Shown here: one piece after another, positions 53,450 through 61,449 of the stretch
Numbering within the stretch: position 1 is the stretch's first letter
How the letters are laid out: each line of letters starts with the position of its first letter
Source of the DNA: Chryseobacterium arthrosphaerae
GTDB lineage: Bacteria > Bacteroidota > Bacteroidia > Flavobacteriales > Weeksellaceae
NCBI RefSeq assembly: GCF_001684965.1
Contig: NZ_MAYG01000001.1
Span: 2,976,001 to 3,040,000, forward strand
Direction of reading: 5' to 3'
Length of the DNA: 64,000 bases
The notes under the pieces: generated by a model
Seen by the model: the letters and a program-made list of their open reading frames with translations, nothing else
Told to the model about the DNA's origin: nothing
Database searches by the model: none
Program-made: the position numbers and the translations under genes

Positions 53450-53573
53450 CATTTTATCCGGATACAGATTTTTTTATACTTTTTCAAATGTACCTTCACC
53501 TGATGTTCTGTATATTTCTGTTTCTCACTTTTAAAATCTATTTTTACACAAAATTGAAAATCACAAAATACCC

Positions 53574-54329
53574 ATGAATGTTTTTATTGCAGGTGGCACT
53601 TCAGGTATTGGCTATTCTCTGGCCAGGCATTATCTTGCGAAAGGAGCTCATGTAGGCATCTGTGGAAGAGATCGCACGAAAGTTCGGGAAAACAGCTTCG
53701 GAAATCTGGAAGTTTTTCAGGCCGATGTCTGTGATATATATTCAATAGGCTCTGTATTGGGGGCTTTTCTTTCGGATAAAAAAGATCTTGATATTTTCAT
53801 CAACTGTGCAGGAAGCTATGCAGAAGATGTAGCGGGAAGGATTACCTATGAAGAAGCTGAGGAAATGCTGCAAACCAATATTCTGGGAACTGTCAATTGC
53901 TTCGAAGCTGCCAGAAAAGCTATGAAACACCAGCAGAAAGGAACCATCGCTGTCATTGCCTCCGTTTCAGGAATATTAGACTATGAAAATTCCAGTCTTT
54001 ATACCAAAACCAAGCGTTCAGTCATACAGATGGCAGATGCTTACCGGCGGGCACTGAAGCCTTTCGGGATTTCTGTAACGACCATTGCTCCGGGATATAT
54101 AGATACTGAAAAACTGAGATTGCTCAACCAGAATGATTTAAGCAAAAAACCTTTTCTTATAGATGTGGAAACGGCAACTCTTATGATCTCTGAGGCGATT
54201 GAAAAACAAAAAAAACTCGTTATTTTTCCGGTAAAAATGAAGTGGATGATGAAATCTTTATCTGTTCTTCCTTCTTCATTATTAAATATGATCATGTACA
54301 AAAAAGCCAGATGGATGAAAAACGACTGA
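53574..54329 (+). CDS. SDR family NAD(P)-dependent oxidoreductase
   Basis: The 251-residue protein has the dinucleotide-binding GGTSGIGYSLARH (Gly-rich loop, 7-19), NCAGSY in the NAG position, and the catalytic Ser in VSGILDYENSS with YTKTK (YxxxK). It is a classical short-chain dehydrogenase/reductase. A C-terminal hydrophobic stretch (MKSLSVLPSSLLNMIMYK) suggests membrane association, as in 3-ketosphinganine or acyl-DHAP reductases, but the substrate is not known. Its end overlaps the next gene by 19 nt, tying it to the PAP2/phosphatase fusion. E. coli ynbABCD has no SDR. Confidence 0.85.
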   Translation: MNVFIAGGTSGIGYSLARHYLAKGAHVGICGRDRTKVRENSFGNLEVFQADVCDIYSIGSVLGAFLSDKKDLDIFINCAGSYAEDVAGRITYEEAEEMLQTNILGTVNCFEAARKAMKHQQKGTIAVIASVSGILDYENSSLYTKTKRSVIQMADAYRRALKPFGISVTTIAPGYIDTEKLRLLNQNDLSKKPFLIDVETATLMISEAIEKQKKLVIFPVKMKWMMKSLSVLPSSLLNMIMYKKARWMKND

Positions 54330-55612
54330 CAATTCAACAGAGGATCTACGCATTTCTTCTTTGTACCATTGTGTTTGCAGTGGTTTATAATGGTTCTGCC
54401 CGGTACCTTTCCAATCTTGAAGAAATTCCTTCATTTGTCTTTGGCTTTGAAAGAACAGCTCCATTTATTCCGTGGACGATCATACCTTACATGACAAGCG
54501 GAGTCTTTTTTTGTCTGGTATTTTTTCTCTGCCGGAATAAAGAAGAGCTTAAAGTTTTAACACAGAGAATGCTTTTCGTAACCGTGACTGCCGGAATCGG
54601 ATTTCTTTTATTTCCTTTAAAATTTTCCCTGCTCAAGCCTGAAACGGGAAATAGTATTTTTGGATATTCTTTCCGGTTTTTAAAAACATTTGACTCTCCT
54701 TTCAACCAGGCACCTTCTCTTCATATTGCTTATGCCTTTATTTTCTGGTCGGTTTTCAGAAATTTAAAAAAAGGGAGAACGCTTGTAATGATCTGGCTCA
54801 TTCTGTTGGGCATCTCTACTTTGACAACGTATCAGCATCACAGTATTGATCTTATCACCGGAAGTATTCTCGCCCACCTCTGTTTTATCCTATTTCCTTA
54901 TAGAAAAAATGATTTTCTGTACAGAAACGATCAGGTGGCCAATGTGTATTTCTTATCGGGCTGGATCATGATTCTTGCAGCATTATTGCTGAATGAGTTT
55001 TCCGGAAAGTTCTGGCTGTTTTTATTGTGGCCCGCTCTGATGAGTCTTGGGGTTGGGTTTCAATATCAAAAGAACAACATCTATTTTTTAAAGGATAGAA
55101 AAGGAAATATTTCATGGGCAAAAAAAGCATTCTATGCGCCTTACCTTTTCATATACTGGATATTCTGGAAGTTCTTCATAAAAAATAAAATTCCTGTGGA
55201 AATTCTTCCTGGTATTTATATTTCATCCAGACCTGATGCTGAAGTCCTTAAAAATTTCGGAATAACCGATATACACTCGGTATATGACCTGTCTGCCGAA
55301 ATGGAAGAAATACAGGCTCTAAAAAAACAGTCCATTTATCACTCTGTTCCTTTTCTTGACATAGGATACCTGGAGGTTTCAACAGTAAAAAAACTGATTA
55401 CAGATATTACGAAAAGCTATACCCAACTCCCTGAAAACAGAAAAATTCTGATTCATTGCACCATGGGATTTACAAGAAGTTCCGTGATCGGCATCCTGGT
55501 GATGAAAAATATTTTATCTTTACCTTTAGAGGAAGCAATAAACACCATGAAAACCATCAATAAGGATATGGTCATCCATTCTTATCTGCGTGATTTTCTG
55601 AAAAAATTTTAA
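54311..55612 (+). CDS. PAP2 phosphatase + dual-specificity phosphatase fusion (YnbD-like)
   Basis: The 433-residue membrane protein joins two phosphatases. The N-terminal half has about six membrane segments and the PAP2 motifs APSLH (about 135) and YQHHSIDLITG (about 176). The C-terminal half has the cysteine phosphatase loop HCTMGFTRSS (CX5R, Cys at about 382), preceded by EILPGIYISSRPDAE. E. coli YnbD (430 residues) has the same plan. I take the ATG at 54311, not the longer frame from 54242; the overlap with the SDR is then 19 nt. It probably dephosphorylates a lipid phosphate intermediate; the role of the second phosphatase is open. Confidence 0.88.
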   Translation: MDEKRLTIQQRIYAFLLCTIVFAVVYNGSARYLSNLEEIPSFVFGFERTAPFIPWTIIPYMTSGVFFCLVFFLCRNKEELKVLTQRMLFVTVTAGIGFLLFPLKFSLLKPETGNSIFGYSFRFLKTFDSPFNQAPSLHIAYAFIFWSVFRNLKKGRTLVMIWLILLGISTLTTYQHHSIDLITGSILAHLCFILFPYRKNDFLYRNDQVANVYFLSGWIMILAALLLNEFSGKFWLFLLWPALMSLGVGFQYQKNNIYFLKDRKGNISWAKKAFYAPYLFIYWIFWKFFIKNKIPVEILPGIYISSRPDAEVLKNFGITDIHSVYDLSAEMEEIQALKKQSIYHSVPFLDIGYLEVSTVKKLITDITKSYTQLPENRKILIHCTMGFTRSSVIGILVMKNILSLPLEEAINTMKTINKDMVIHSYLRDFLKKF

Positions 55613-55615
55613 TTT

Positions 55616-57316
55616 ATGAAAAGCGGACATTTTAAGAGTTTTGACAACAGTGAGATTTTCTATCGTGAATGGAATTATCAGCCTCATCAGAAAAGCATCA
55701 TCATGATTCACCGGGGGCATGAGCATTCTGAAAGACTTAATGATATTGCAGAATCTTCCCGGTTTTCAAAATACAATATTTTTGCCTTTGACCTTAGAGG
55801 CCACGGTTATACGAAAACTCCCACCTCATCCGTCTTCATGGATTATGTAAGAGATCTCGAAGCTTTTTCAAAATTTCTTTATTCACAATACCATGTGAAC
55901 ATTACAGATATTTTTGTATTGGCCAACAGTATCGGCGGAGTGGTTGCTTCTGCCTGGGCACACGATTTCGCTCCCCGGATTGCCGGAATGGCACTTCTTG
56001 CTCCTGCCTTCAAAATCAATCTTATTGTTCCCCTCGCCAATGAAATGATTACTTTGGGAACCAAACTCAAAAAAGGCCTGATTATCAAGAGCTATGTAAA
56101 GTCTACAATGCTGACCCATGATCCTGAGCAGCAAAAAGCCTATGATACCGATCCGCTGATCTCAAGATCTATAGACGCTGAACTGCTTATTGACCTTGCA
56201 AAAGCCGGTAAACGTCTTGTAGAAGATGCAGAAGCAATAGATACTCCCACACTGATTCTTGCAGCAGAAAAAGATCATGTAGTTTTCAATAAGGAACAAA
56301 AAACTTTCCATGATAAACTTGACACGGATCTGAAGAAATACGAAGTGCTTCCCGGTTTCTTCCATGGAATTCTGTTTGACACAGGAAAAGAAAAAGTATA
56401 TGACAAAATCGCAGAATTTGCAGAGAAATGTTTCAGCAGAACCCCAAAACCGCATTCTCTTTCACCGGATCGTTTTTCTGTAAAAGAATATCAGGATCTT
56501 CAGAATAATGTAGGAAATAACCTGAATTTTAAATTTCAGAAATTCTCCCTCGGAAAGATTGGAAAGCTCAGTAACGGTATGGCCATCGGCCTGAAATACG
56601 GCTTTGATTCCGGGGCTTCGCTGGATTACGTGTACCGGAACCAGCCTGAAGGGAAACTGGGATTCGGGAAAATGATGGATAAAAATTATCTGAATGCCAT
56701 AGGCTGGAAGGGGATCCGCATCAGGAAACAGCATCTGCTTCAGCTTTTGGAACAGAACATTCAGACGCTGAAACAACAGGGAAGAAAAATCAGGATACTG
56801 GATATTGCCGGCGGAACCGGAAATTACCTGTTTGATATCAAAGAGAAATATCCTGATGCTGAAATTGTCATCAATGAATTTGTAACCTCCAATATTGAGA
56901 TCGGAGAAAAAGTGATCAGAGAAAAAGGATATCAGCAGATCCGCTTTACCAATTTTGACTGCTTTGATCCTGAAACCTATAAAAAGCTGAATATTGAACC
57001 TAACATTACGATCGTATCAGGAATTCTGGAACTGTTCGGAGATAATGAAATGGCCAGCAGAGCCATTCAGGGGATCAGTTCCATTTCAGAAAAGAACGCT
57101 TATCTTGTATATACCGGACAGCCCTGGCATCCGCAATTACAGATGATCGCTTATGTCCTGAACAACCATCAGAATAAAGACTGGATCATGAGAAGACGAT
57201 CCCAGAAGGAGCTGGACGGCATCATGATTTTTAATTCCGTTCAGAAAGAAAATATGCTGATCGATGATTTCGGAATTTTCACAGTTTCTTCGGGAAAAAT
57301 AAATACACTGAACTGA
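55616..57316 (+). CDS. alpha/beta hydrolase + SAM methyltransferase fusion (YnbC-like)
   Basis: The 566-residue protein has two enzymes in one chain. The N-terminal 280 residues form a serine hydrolase like monoacylglycerol lipase: HRGHEHSERL, FAFDLRGHGYT and the nucleophile in LANSIGGVVAS (Ser at about 104; GxSxG with Ala at the first Gly), with FHGIL for the His. The C-terminal part (about 330-566) is a class I methyltransferase with ILDIAGGTGNYLFDI (about 397). E. coli YnbC (585 residues) has the same fusion. It starts 3 nt after the phosphatase gene. Substrates are unknown but a lipid is likely from context. Confidence 0.88.
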   Translation: MKSGHFKSFDNSEIFYREWNYQPHQKSIIMIHRGHEHSERLNDIAESSRFSKYNIFAFDLRGHGYTKTPTSSVFMDYVRDLEAFSKFLYSQYHVNITDIFVLANSIGGVVASAWAHDFAPRIAGMALLAPAFKINLIVPLANEMITLGTKLKKGLIIKSYVKSTMLTHDPEQQKAYDTDPLISRSIDAELLIDLAKAGKRLVEDAEAIDTPTLILAAEKDHVVFNKEQKTFHDKLDTDLKKYEVLPGFFHGILFDTGKEKVYDKIAEFAEKCFSRTPKPHSLSPDRFSVKEYQDLQNNVGNNLNFKFQKFSLGKIGKLSNGMAIGLKYGFDSGASLDYVYRNQPEGKLGFGKMMDKNYLNAIGWKGIRIRKQHLLQLLEQNIQTLKQQGRKIRILDIAGGTGNYLFDIKEKYPDAEIVINEFVTSNIEIGEKVIREKGYQQIRFTNFDCFDPETYKKLNIEPNITIVSGILELFGDNEMASRAIQGISSISEKNAYLVYTGQPWHPQLQMIAYVLNNHQNKDWIMRRRSQKELDGIMIFNSVQKENMLIDDFGIFTVSSGKINTLN

Positions 57317-57327
57317 TAATTTTTCTC

Positions 57328-57353
57328 GCAGATTAAAAAACAGCGTAATCTGC
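57328..57353. repeat. AATCTGC-type intergenic repeat
   Basis: GCAGATTA (57328-57335) and TAATCTGC (57346-57353) are exact complements, and another copy of the word (AGATCTGCGGG) follows at about 57354-57365. Repeats built from 'CGCAGATT / AATCTGCG' are, in my memory, scattered between genes in Chryseobacterium. It follows the last ynb-like gene. Confidence 0.5.
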
Positions 57354-57486
57354 CAGATCTGCGGGAAGCTGAAATATCCCCATCCCTATCGTTACCATTA
57401 TCCACTTTTATAAGGTAAGGCTAACTTTTGCTATTTAAATCTGTACAAGTCTCGGAAAAAAAATGCTTTTTTTATAACTTCGCAGT

Positions 57487-58836
57487 ATGGCAAAACTGAA
57501 AACAGCATATTTCTGTCAAAATTGCGGAACTCAATATCCCCAATGGATGGGACAATGCAAAAACTGCGGACAGTGGAATACACTCGTGGAAGAAGTAGTG
57601 GAAAAACCATCCCATAAAACTCCTCCATTTTCAAAAAGCAAGCAACATGTCATCAACATTGTTGAAGTGGAAACCAGTGAGGAACCAAGAATCAAAACTC
57701 CTTCTGAGGAACTTAACCGTGTTCTCGGAGGCGGTATTGTTTTAGGCTCTGTTACGCTGATCGGCGGTGAACCCGGAATTGGAAAATCTACCCTGCTCCT
57801 CCAGCTGGCCCTGAAAATGAAGAAAAAAATATTCTATGTTTCCGGGGAAGAAAGTGCCTCCCAGATCAAGATGAGAGCCGACAGACTGACGGATATCCAA
57901 AATCCGAACTGTTTTCTCTTTACCGAAACTTCACTGGAAAAAATCCTTCATGAAGCCAAAAAACTGGAACCGGACTTTATGATTATCGACTCTATCCAGA
58001 CGCTTCAGTCTCAGCTGATCGAAAGTTCTCCCGGAACCGTTTCCCAGATCAGAGAATGTTCCAATGAAATTATCAAGTATGCCAAAGAAAACAATACTCC
58101 GGTATTTCTGGTAGGCCATATTACCAAAGACGGACAGATTGCCGGCCCAAAAGTCCTGGAACATATGGTGGATGTGGTTTTAAATTTTGACGGGGACAGG
58201 AATCACCTTTTCAGGTTATTGAGGGCGAATAAAAACCGTTTTGGATCTACTGCCGAAATCGGAATTTATGAAATGGTCTCCCAGGGTCTGAAAGAGATTA
58301 AAAATCCTTCTGAAATTCTTATTACCAAAAAGTTTGAGGAACTGTCCGGAAATTCAGTAGCCGTAACCTTAGAGGGAAACCGGCCTATGCTTCTGGAAAT
58401 CCAGGCCTTGGTGAGTACAGCGGTTTATGGTACTCCTCAGAGAAGCTCTACCGGTTTTGATTCCAAGAGATTAAATATGCTTCTGGCAGTGCTTGAAAAA
58501 AGAGCAGGCTTTCAACTGGGTGCTAAAGATGTCTTTCTCAACATCACCGGGGGAATAAAAACAGATGATCCGGCACTGGATCTGGCGGTTATTGCTTCAG
58601 TACTTTCATCCAATGAAGATATTGCCATTTCCGAACATTATTGTTTTGCCGGAGAGATCGGACTGAGTGGAGAAATACGTCCGGTTGCCCAGATTGAACA
58701 GAGAATTACCGAAGCTGAAAAGCTAGGATATGAAAAGATATTTGTGTCCAACCTGAATAAAATTCCGAAAAGAAAATTTGGAATCAGGATTGAAGAGGTA
58801 AGCAAAATTGAAGATTTCCATGAAAGGCTTTTCTAG
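57487..58836 (+). CDS. radA: DNA repair protein RadA
   Basis: The 449-residue protein has the N-terminal zinc finger (CQNCGTQYPQWMGQCKNCGQ, Cys at 10, 13, 24 and 27) and the Walker A motif IGGEPGIGKST (about 92-102). The RadA-specific KNRFG motif (RANKNRFGST) and a C-terminal Lon-like domain (ITGGIKTDDPALDLAVIASV) follow. It is a RecA-like DNA-dependent helicase acting in recombination intermediates. A TAACTTCG sequence at 57475-57482 lies just 4 nt before the ATG, so the mRNA might be nearly leaderless. Confidence 0.95.
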   Translation: MAKLKTAYFCQNCGTQYPQWMGQCKNCGQWNTLVEEVVEKPSHKTPPFSKSKQHVINIVEVETSEEPRIKTPSEELNRVLGGGIVLGSVTLIGGEPGIGKSTLLLQLALKMKKKIFYVSGEESASQIKMRADRLTDIQNPNCFLFTETSLEKILHEAKKLEPDFMIIDSIQTLQSQLIESSPGTVSQIRECSNEIIKYAKENNTPVFLVGHITKDGQIAGPKVLEHMVDVVLNFDGDRNHLFRLLRANKNRFGSTAEIGIYEMVSQGLKEIKNPSEILITKKFEELSGNSVAVTLEGNRPMLLEIQALVSTAVYGTPQRSSTGFDSKRLNMLLAVLEKRAGFQLGAKDVFLNITGGIKTDDPALDLAVIASVLSSNEDIAISEHYCFAGEIGLSGEIRPVAQIEQRITEAEKLGYEKIFVSNLNKIPKRKFGIRIEEVSKIEDFHERLF

Positions 58837-58890
58837 AAAAAAATATTGTAAAAGTCATTAAAATTAAAGATCTTAACAGAAGATTTTTTA

Positions 58891-59562
58891 ATGATGAAAA
58901 CAAACATCCTTGATTACTACAGCAATCTTGCAGGATCCTATGATGAAAACCGGTTCGGCAATACCTACGGAAAATATATTGACCAACAGGAAAGGGCTTT
59001 TTTAACTGACTTTTTTCAGGGTAAAACATATTCAAAAATACTGGATCTGGGTTGCGGAACGGGCCGGCTGTTGAATTTTGCCACACACGGAACTGATTTC
59101 AGTGAAAAAATGCTGGATGTGGCCCGGCAAAAACATCCCGGAAAAATTCTCGCTGCGGGAGAAATTTCAGCAATTCCTTTTCACGGGGAGTTTGACTGTA
59201 TTTTCTGCTTTCATGTGATCATGCATCAGGACCAGGAGGAAACCAAAGCCTTTCTCAATGAATGCCATCATAAGCTGGGTAAAAATGGAACCTTAATTTT
59301 TGATTATCCTGTAAAAACCAGAAAAAAATCAGTTTCGCCACAGGAAGACTGGCATGCCGGAAACAGCTTTTCAGCCTCAGATATTCTGCAGCTTTCAAAA
59401 GACAGCTGGAAAATGAAAAACACAACAGGAATTCTTCTTTTTCCTATTCACAGATTACCCAAAACAGTAAGAAGGTTCTTTCTGCCACTGGATATTATCC
59501 TGTGTCGGACTTTCCTGAAGAACTGGGCTTCTTACCATATTACCGTTTTAGAAAAGCTATGA
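58891..59562 (+). CDS. class I SAM-dependent methyltransferase
   Basis: The 223-residue protein has motif I as KILDLGCGTGRLLNF (about 48-62), then GTDFSEKMLDVARQKHPGK, and FDCIFCFHVIMHQDQEE, all typical of the Rossmann-fold methyltransferases. The C-terminal region (LPKTVRRFFLPLDIILCRTF) is amphipathic and could touch the membrane. The substrate is unknown; its neighbour, a VanW protein, starts in an ATGA overlap with its stop codon (59559-59562), so both are translated together. Confidence 0.85.
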   Translation: MMKTNILDYYSNLAGSYDENRFGNTYGKYIDQQERAFLTDFFQGKTYSKILDLGCGTGRLLNFATHGTDFSEKMLDVARQKHPGKILAAGEISAIPFHGEFDCIFCFHVIMHQDQEETKAFLNECHHKLGKNGTLIFDYPVKTRKKSVSPQEDWHAGNSFSASDILQLSKDSWKMKNTTGILLFPIHRLPKTVRRFFLPLDIILCRTFLKNWASYHITVLEKL

Positions 59563-60266
59563 GACAGCGATTGAAAAACTGGATCCCCGGCTCGTGGAAA
59601 CTCCACCTGAAGCTTCTGCAGCGGTATATTCATGAACAGAAAAATAATTATACCTATCCTCAAAATTATATTGCCGAACCTATCGGAATTCATACGGTCA
59701 CGCTTCAGCAGACCATTAAAACGGGAGCTTTTCACCAGAATAAGGTTCATAATTTAAAAGTAGTCGGAAATAAGATCAACAATCTTGTCATTCATCCCGG
59801 TGAGGTATTTTCTTTCTGGAAAATGATTGGAAAACCCAGTGAAAAGAACAACTTCAGGGAAGGAAGAAATTTGATTAAAAATAATATTTCCAGTGATTTT
59901 GGTGGTGGAATCTGCCAGTTTTCTTCCCTATTATATTACCTGGCATTGCAGTCAGGCTTGAGAATTCTGGAAAGATATCCTCATTCAATGGATATTTATA
60001 AAGAAGAGGAACGTTTTACGCCATTGGGATCAGACTGTACGGTAGTGTATGGTTATAAAGATCTGCAGATTCAGAACTCATTTTCTTTTCCGGTTCAGCT
60101 GAAATGCCTGGTGAATGATCATGAACTGCACCTCAGCCTTATTTCTCCGGATAAGGTAGCTTTACATGAGATTGAATTTAAATATTCTGAAGCAGAAAAG
60201 GGTGTTTGGGTAGAAACGGTAAGCAATAACAATACTTTGTGTAAAAATTTTTATATTCGTTTATGA
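59559..60266 (+). CDS. VanW family protein
   Basis: The 235-residue protein is mostly a VanW domain: VHNLKVVGNKINNLVIHPGE, then FSFWKMIGKPSEKNNFREGR and the conserved FGGGICQFSSLLYYLALQSG (about 112-131). VanW occurs as an accessory protein in VanB-type glycopeptide resistance clusters and, alone, in many bacteria; its biochemical role is not known. No van resistance genes are nearby, so I infer no resistance. The frame extends upstream to 59502, but the ATG at 59559 fits the ATGA overlap with the methyltransferase. A second ATGA links it to acpH. Confidence 0.85.
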   Translation: MRQRLKNWIPGSWKLHLKLLQRYIHEQKNNYTYPQNYIAEPIGIHTVTLQQTIKTGAFHQNKVHNLKVVGNKINNLVIHPGEVFSFWKMIGKPSEKNNFREGRNLIKNNISSDFGGGICQFSSLLYYLALQSGLRILERYPHSMDIYKEEERFTPLGSDCTVVYGYKDLQIQNSFSFPVQLKCLVNDHELHLSLISPDKVALHEIEFKYSEAEKGVWVETVSNNNTLCKNFYIRL

Positions 60267-60856
60267 ATTATCTGGCCCATTCTTACCTCACGTTTACTGA
60301 CGGACAAATTGTCGGCCAGTTTTTAGAAGATTTTATCAGAAATAAAGACCGTTTTTCTTTTCCTAAAGATATTCAGGATGGAATTACACTGCACAGGGCC
60401 ATAGACACATTCACAGACTCCCACCCTGCCATTCATGAAGCTAAAAAAGCATTTGCCCCACTGGTAAGGCTTTATGCCGGAGCCTTTGTAGATGTCGCAA
60501 TGGATTATTTTGTGGCTAATGACCTTTCCTTACACTCTCTTGCAGAATGGAAAGCACATTCTCTCAGAGTTTACAGCGTTTTGAATGCCAACGGGAAATG
60601 GCTGCCTGAGAACTTCAAAAAAATGCTGGTAAAAATGGAACAGGATGACTGGCTTTACAATTACCGGGAAGACTGGGGCATCAAATTCAGTATTCAGAAT
60701 GTACTTAATAAGGCCAAATACCTGGATAAGGATATTCCGGTTTTTGAAGCTTTCCTGAACAACAAAGATCTTCTACAGCAATGTTACAATGATTTTTTTC
60801 CTGATCTGACCGTTCATGTCCAGGGCATCAATGCGTTACTTCAGCTGGAAAATTAA
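60263..60856 (+). CDS. acpH: acyl carrier protein phosphodiesterase (AcpH/DUF479)
   Basis: The 197-residue protein has the HD-like pattern of this family: MNYLAHSYLTFTDGQIVGQF at the start, GITLHRAIDTFTDSHPAI (His and Asp ligands), and FVDVAMDYFVANDL. The enzyme removes 4'-phosphopantetheine from acyl carrier protein. It starts in an ATGA overlap with the VanW gene. It ends by overlapping the convergent DUF6702 gene by 4 nt. Confidence 0.88.
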   Translation: MNYLAHSYLTFTDGQIVGQFLEDFIRNKDRFSFPKDIQDGITLHRAIDTFTDSHPAIHEAKKAFAPLVRLYAGAFVDVAMDYFVANDLSLHSLAEWKAHSLRVYSVLNANGKWLPENFKKMLVKMEQDDWLYNYREDWGIKFSIQNVLNKAKYLDKDIPVFEAFLNNKDLLQQCYNDFFPDLTVHVQGINALLQLEN

Positions 60857-61368
60857 AACTGCTTGTAAAGATAACGGTTCGGGTACACCATCTTTTCGCT
60901 TTTTCTTTCTCCGTTCACAATGATATGGACAATATTGATCTGATCATCAAAAAGGTTATACAGGAAACTTACTGCGGCTTCCACTTTTTTAGGTTTTGCT
61001 ACAGGTTCTGATTCAAGAAAAACATTGACGGATTCGTGATCTTCTTCATAGCCGACATAATTGATTTTTAAAAACTTATTATCTGCCTTCAGTTTCAGAT
61101 ATTCCTGACAGTATTTTTGTAAAGCATCATTGAGTTTCGTTTTATATTTCGGATCATTAAAATGAAATGCAGCACCATATTTTTTGCCTAAACCATTTTC
61201 CAGATCGTCCAGGAAAAACCTCCCCGTCACTTCAAAAGTGGTGGATTTTGCATTATAATTGATTTCTACAGAACCTACATGATAAGGATGAACAGCCTCA
61301 GTACTTGCAAAGCTCTGAAATATTACCACCACGGATAAAAGAAATCCCAAAAAAAGTCTGCCGGACAT
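60853..61368 (-). CDS. DUF6702 family exported protein
   Basis: The 171-residue protein has a signal peptide (MSGRLFLGFLLSVVVIFQSF) and then HPYHVGSVEINYNAKSTTFE and VTGRFFLDDLENGLGKKYG, the two hallmarks of DUF6702, common in Bacteroidota. Its function is unknown; it is probably periplasmic or membrane-attached. Its 3' end overlaps acpH by 4 nt. A -7 element TATATTTG sits at 61386-61393, overlapping the start of the terminator of the next gene. Confidence 0.8.
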   Translation of the reverse strand: MSGRLFLGFLLSVVVIFQSFASTEAVHPYHVGSVEINYNAKSTTFEVTGRFFLDDLENGLGKKYGAAFHFNDPKYKTKLNDALQKYCQEYLKLKADNKFLKINYVGYEEDHESVNVFLESEPVAKPKKVEAAVSFLYNLFDDQINIVHIIVNGERKSEKMVYPNRYLYKQF

Positions 61369-61385
61369 TAATTCTATTTTTGTGA

Positions 61386-61393
61386 CAAATATA
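61386..61393 (-). promoter_or_regulatory. -7 promoter element (TATATTTG) of the DUF6702 gene
   Basis: It matches TANNTTTG on the minus strand, 17 nt before the ATG; it lies immediately after the terminator hairpin of the upstream subtilase. Confidence 0.55.
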
Positions 61394-61422
61394 AAAAAAG
61401 CAACAGTTATAAAAACTGCTGC
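61393..61422 (-). terminator. intrinsic terminator of the subtilase gene
   Basis: On the minus strand GCAGCAGTT / AACTGTTGC (one G-U) with a 5-nt loop is followed by seven T residues. Confidence 0.85.
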
Positions 61423-61449
61423 CTTTTATGATCTTATTTTTATAAGGAT

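Noticed and set aside
54242..54310. Longer frame before the PAP2/phosphatase fusion
   Set aside because: It would overlap the dehydrogenase gene by 88 nt; the ATG at 54311 gives the size of E. coli YnbD.
59559..60266. Glycopeptide resistance suggested by the VanW domain
   Set aside because: No vanA/B ligase, vanH, vanX or two-component genes are present, and VanW proteins are common in bacteria without resistance.
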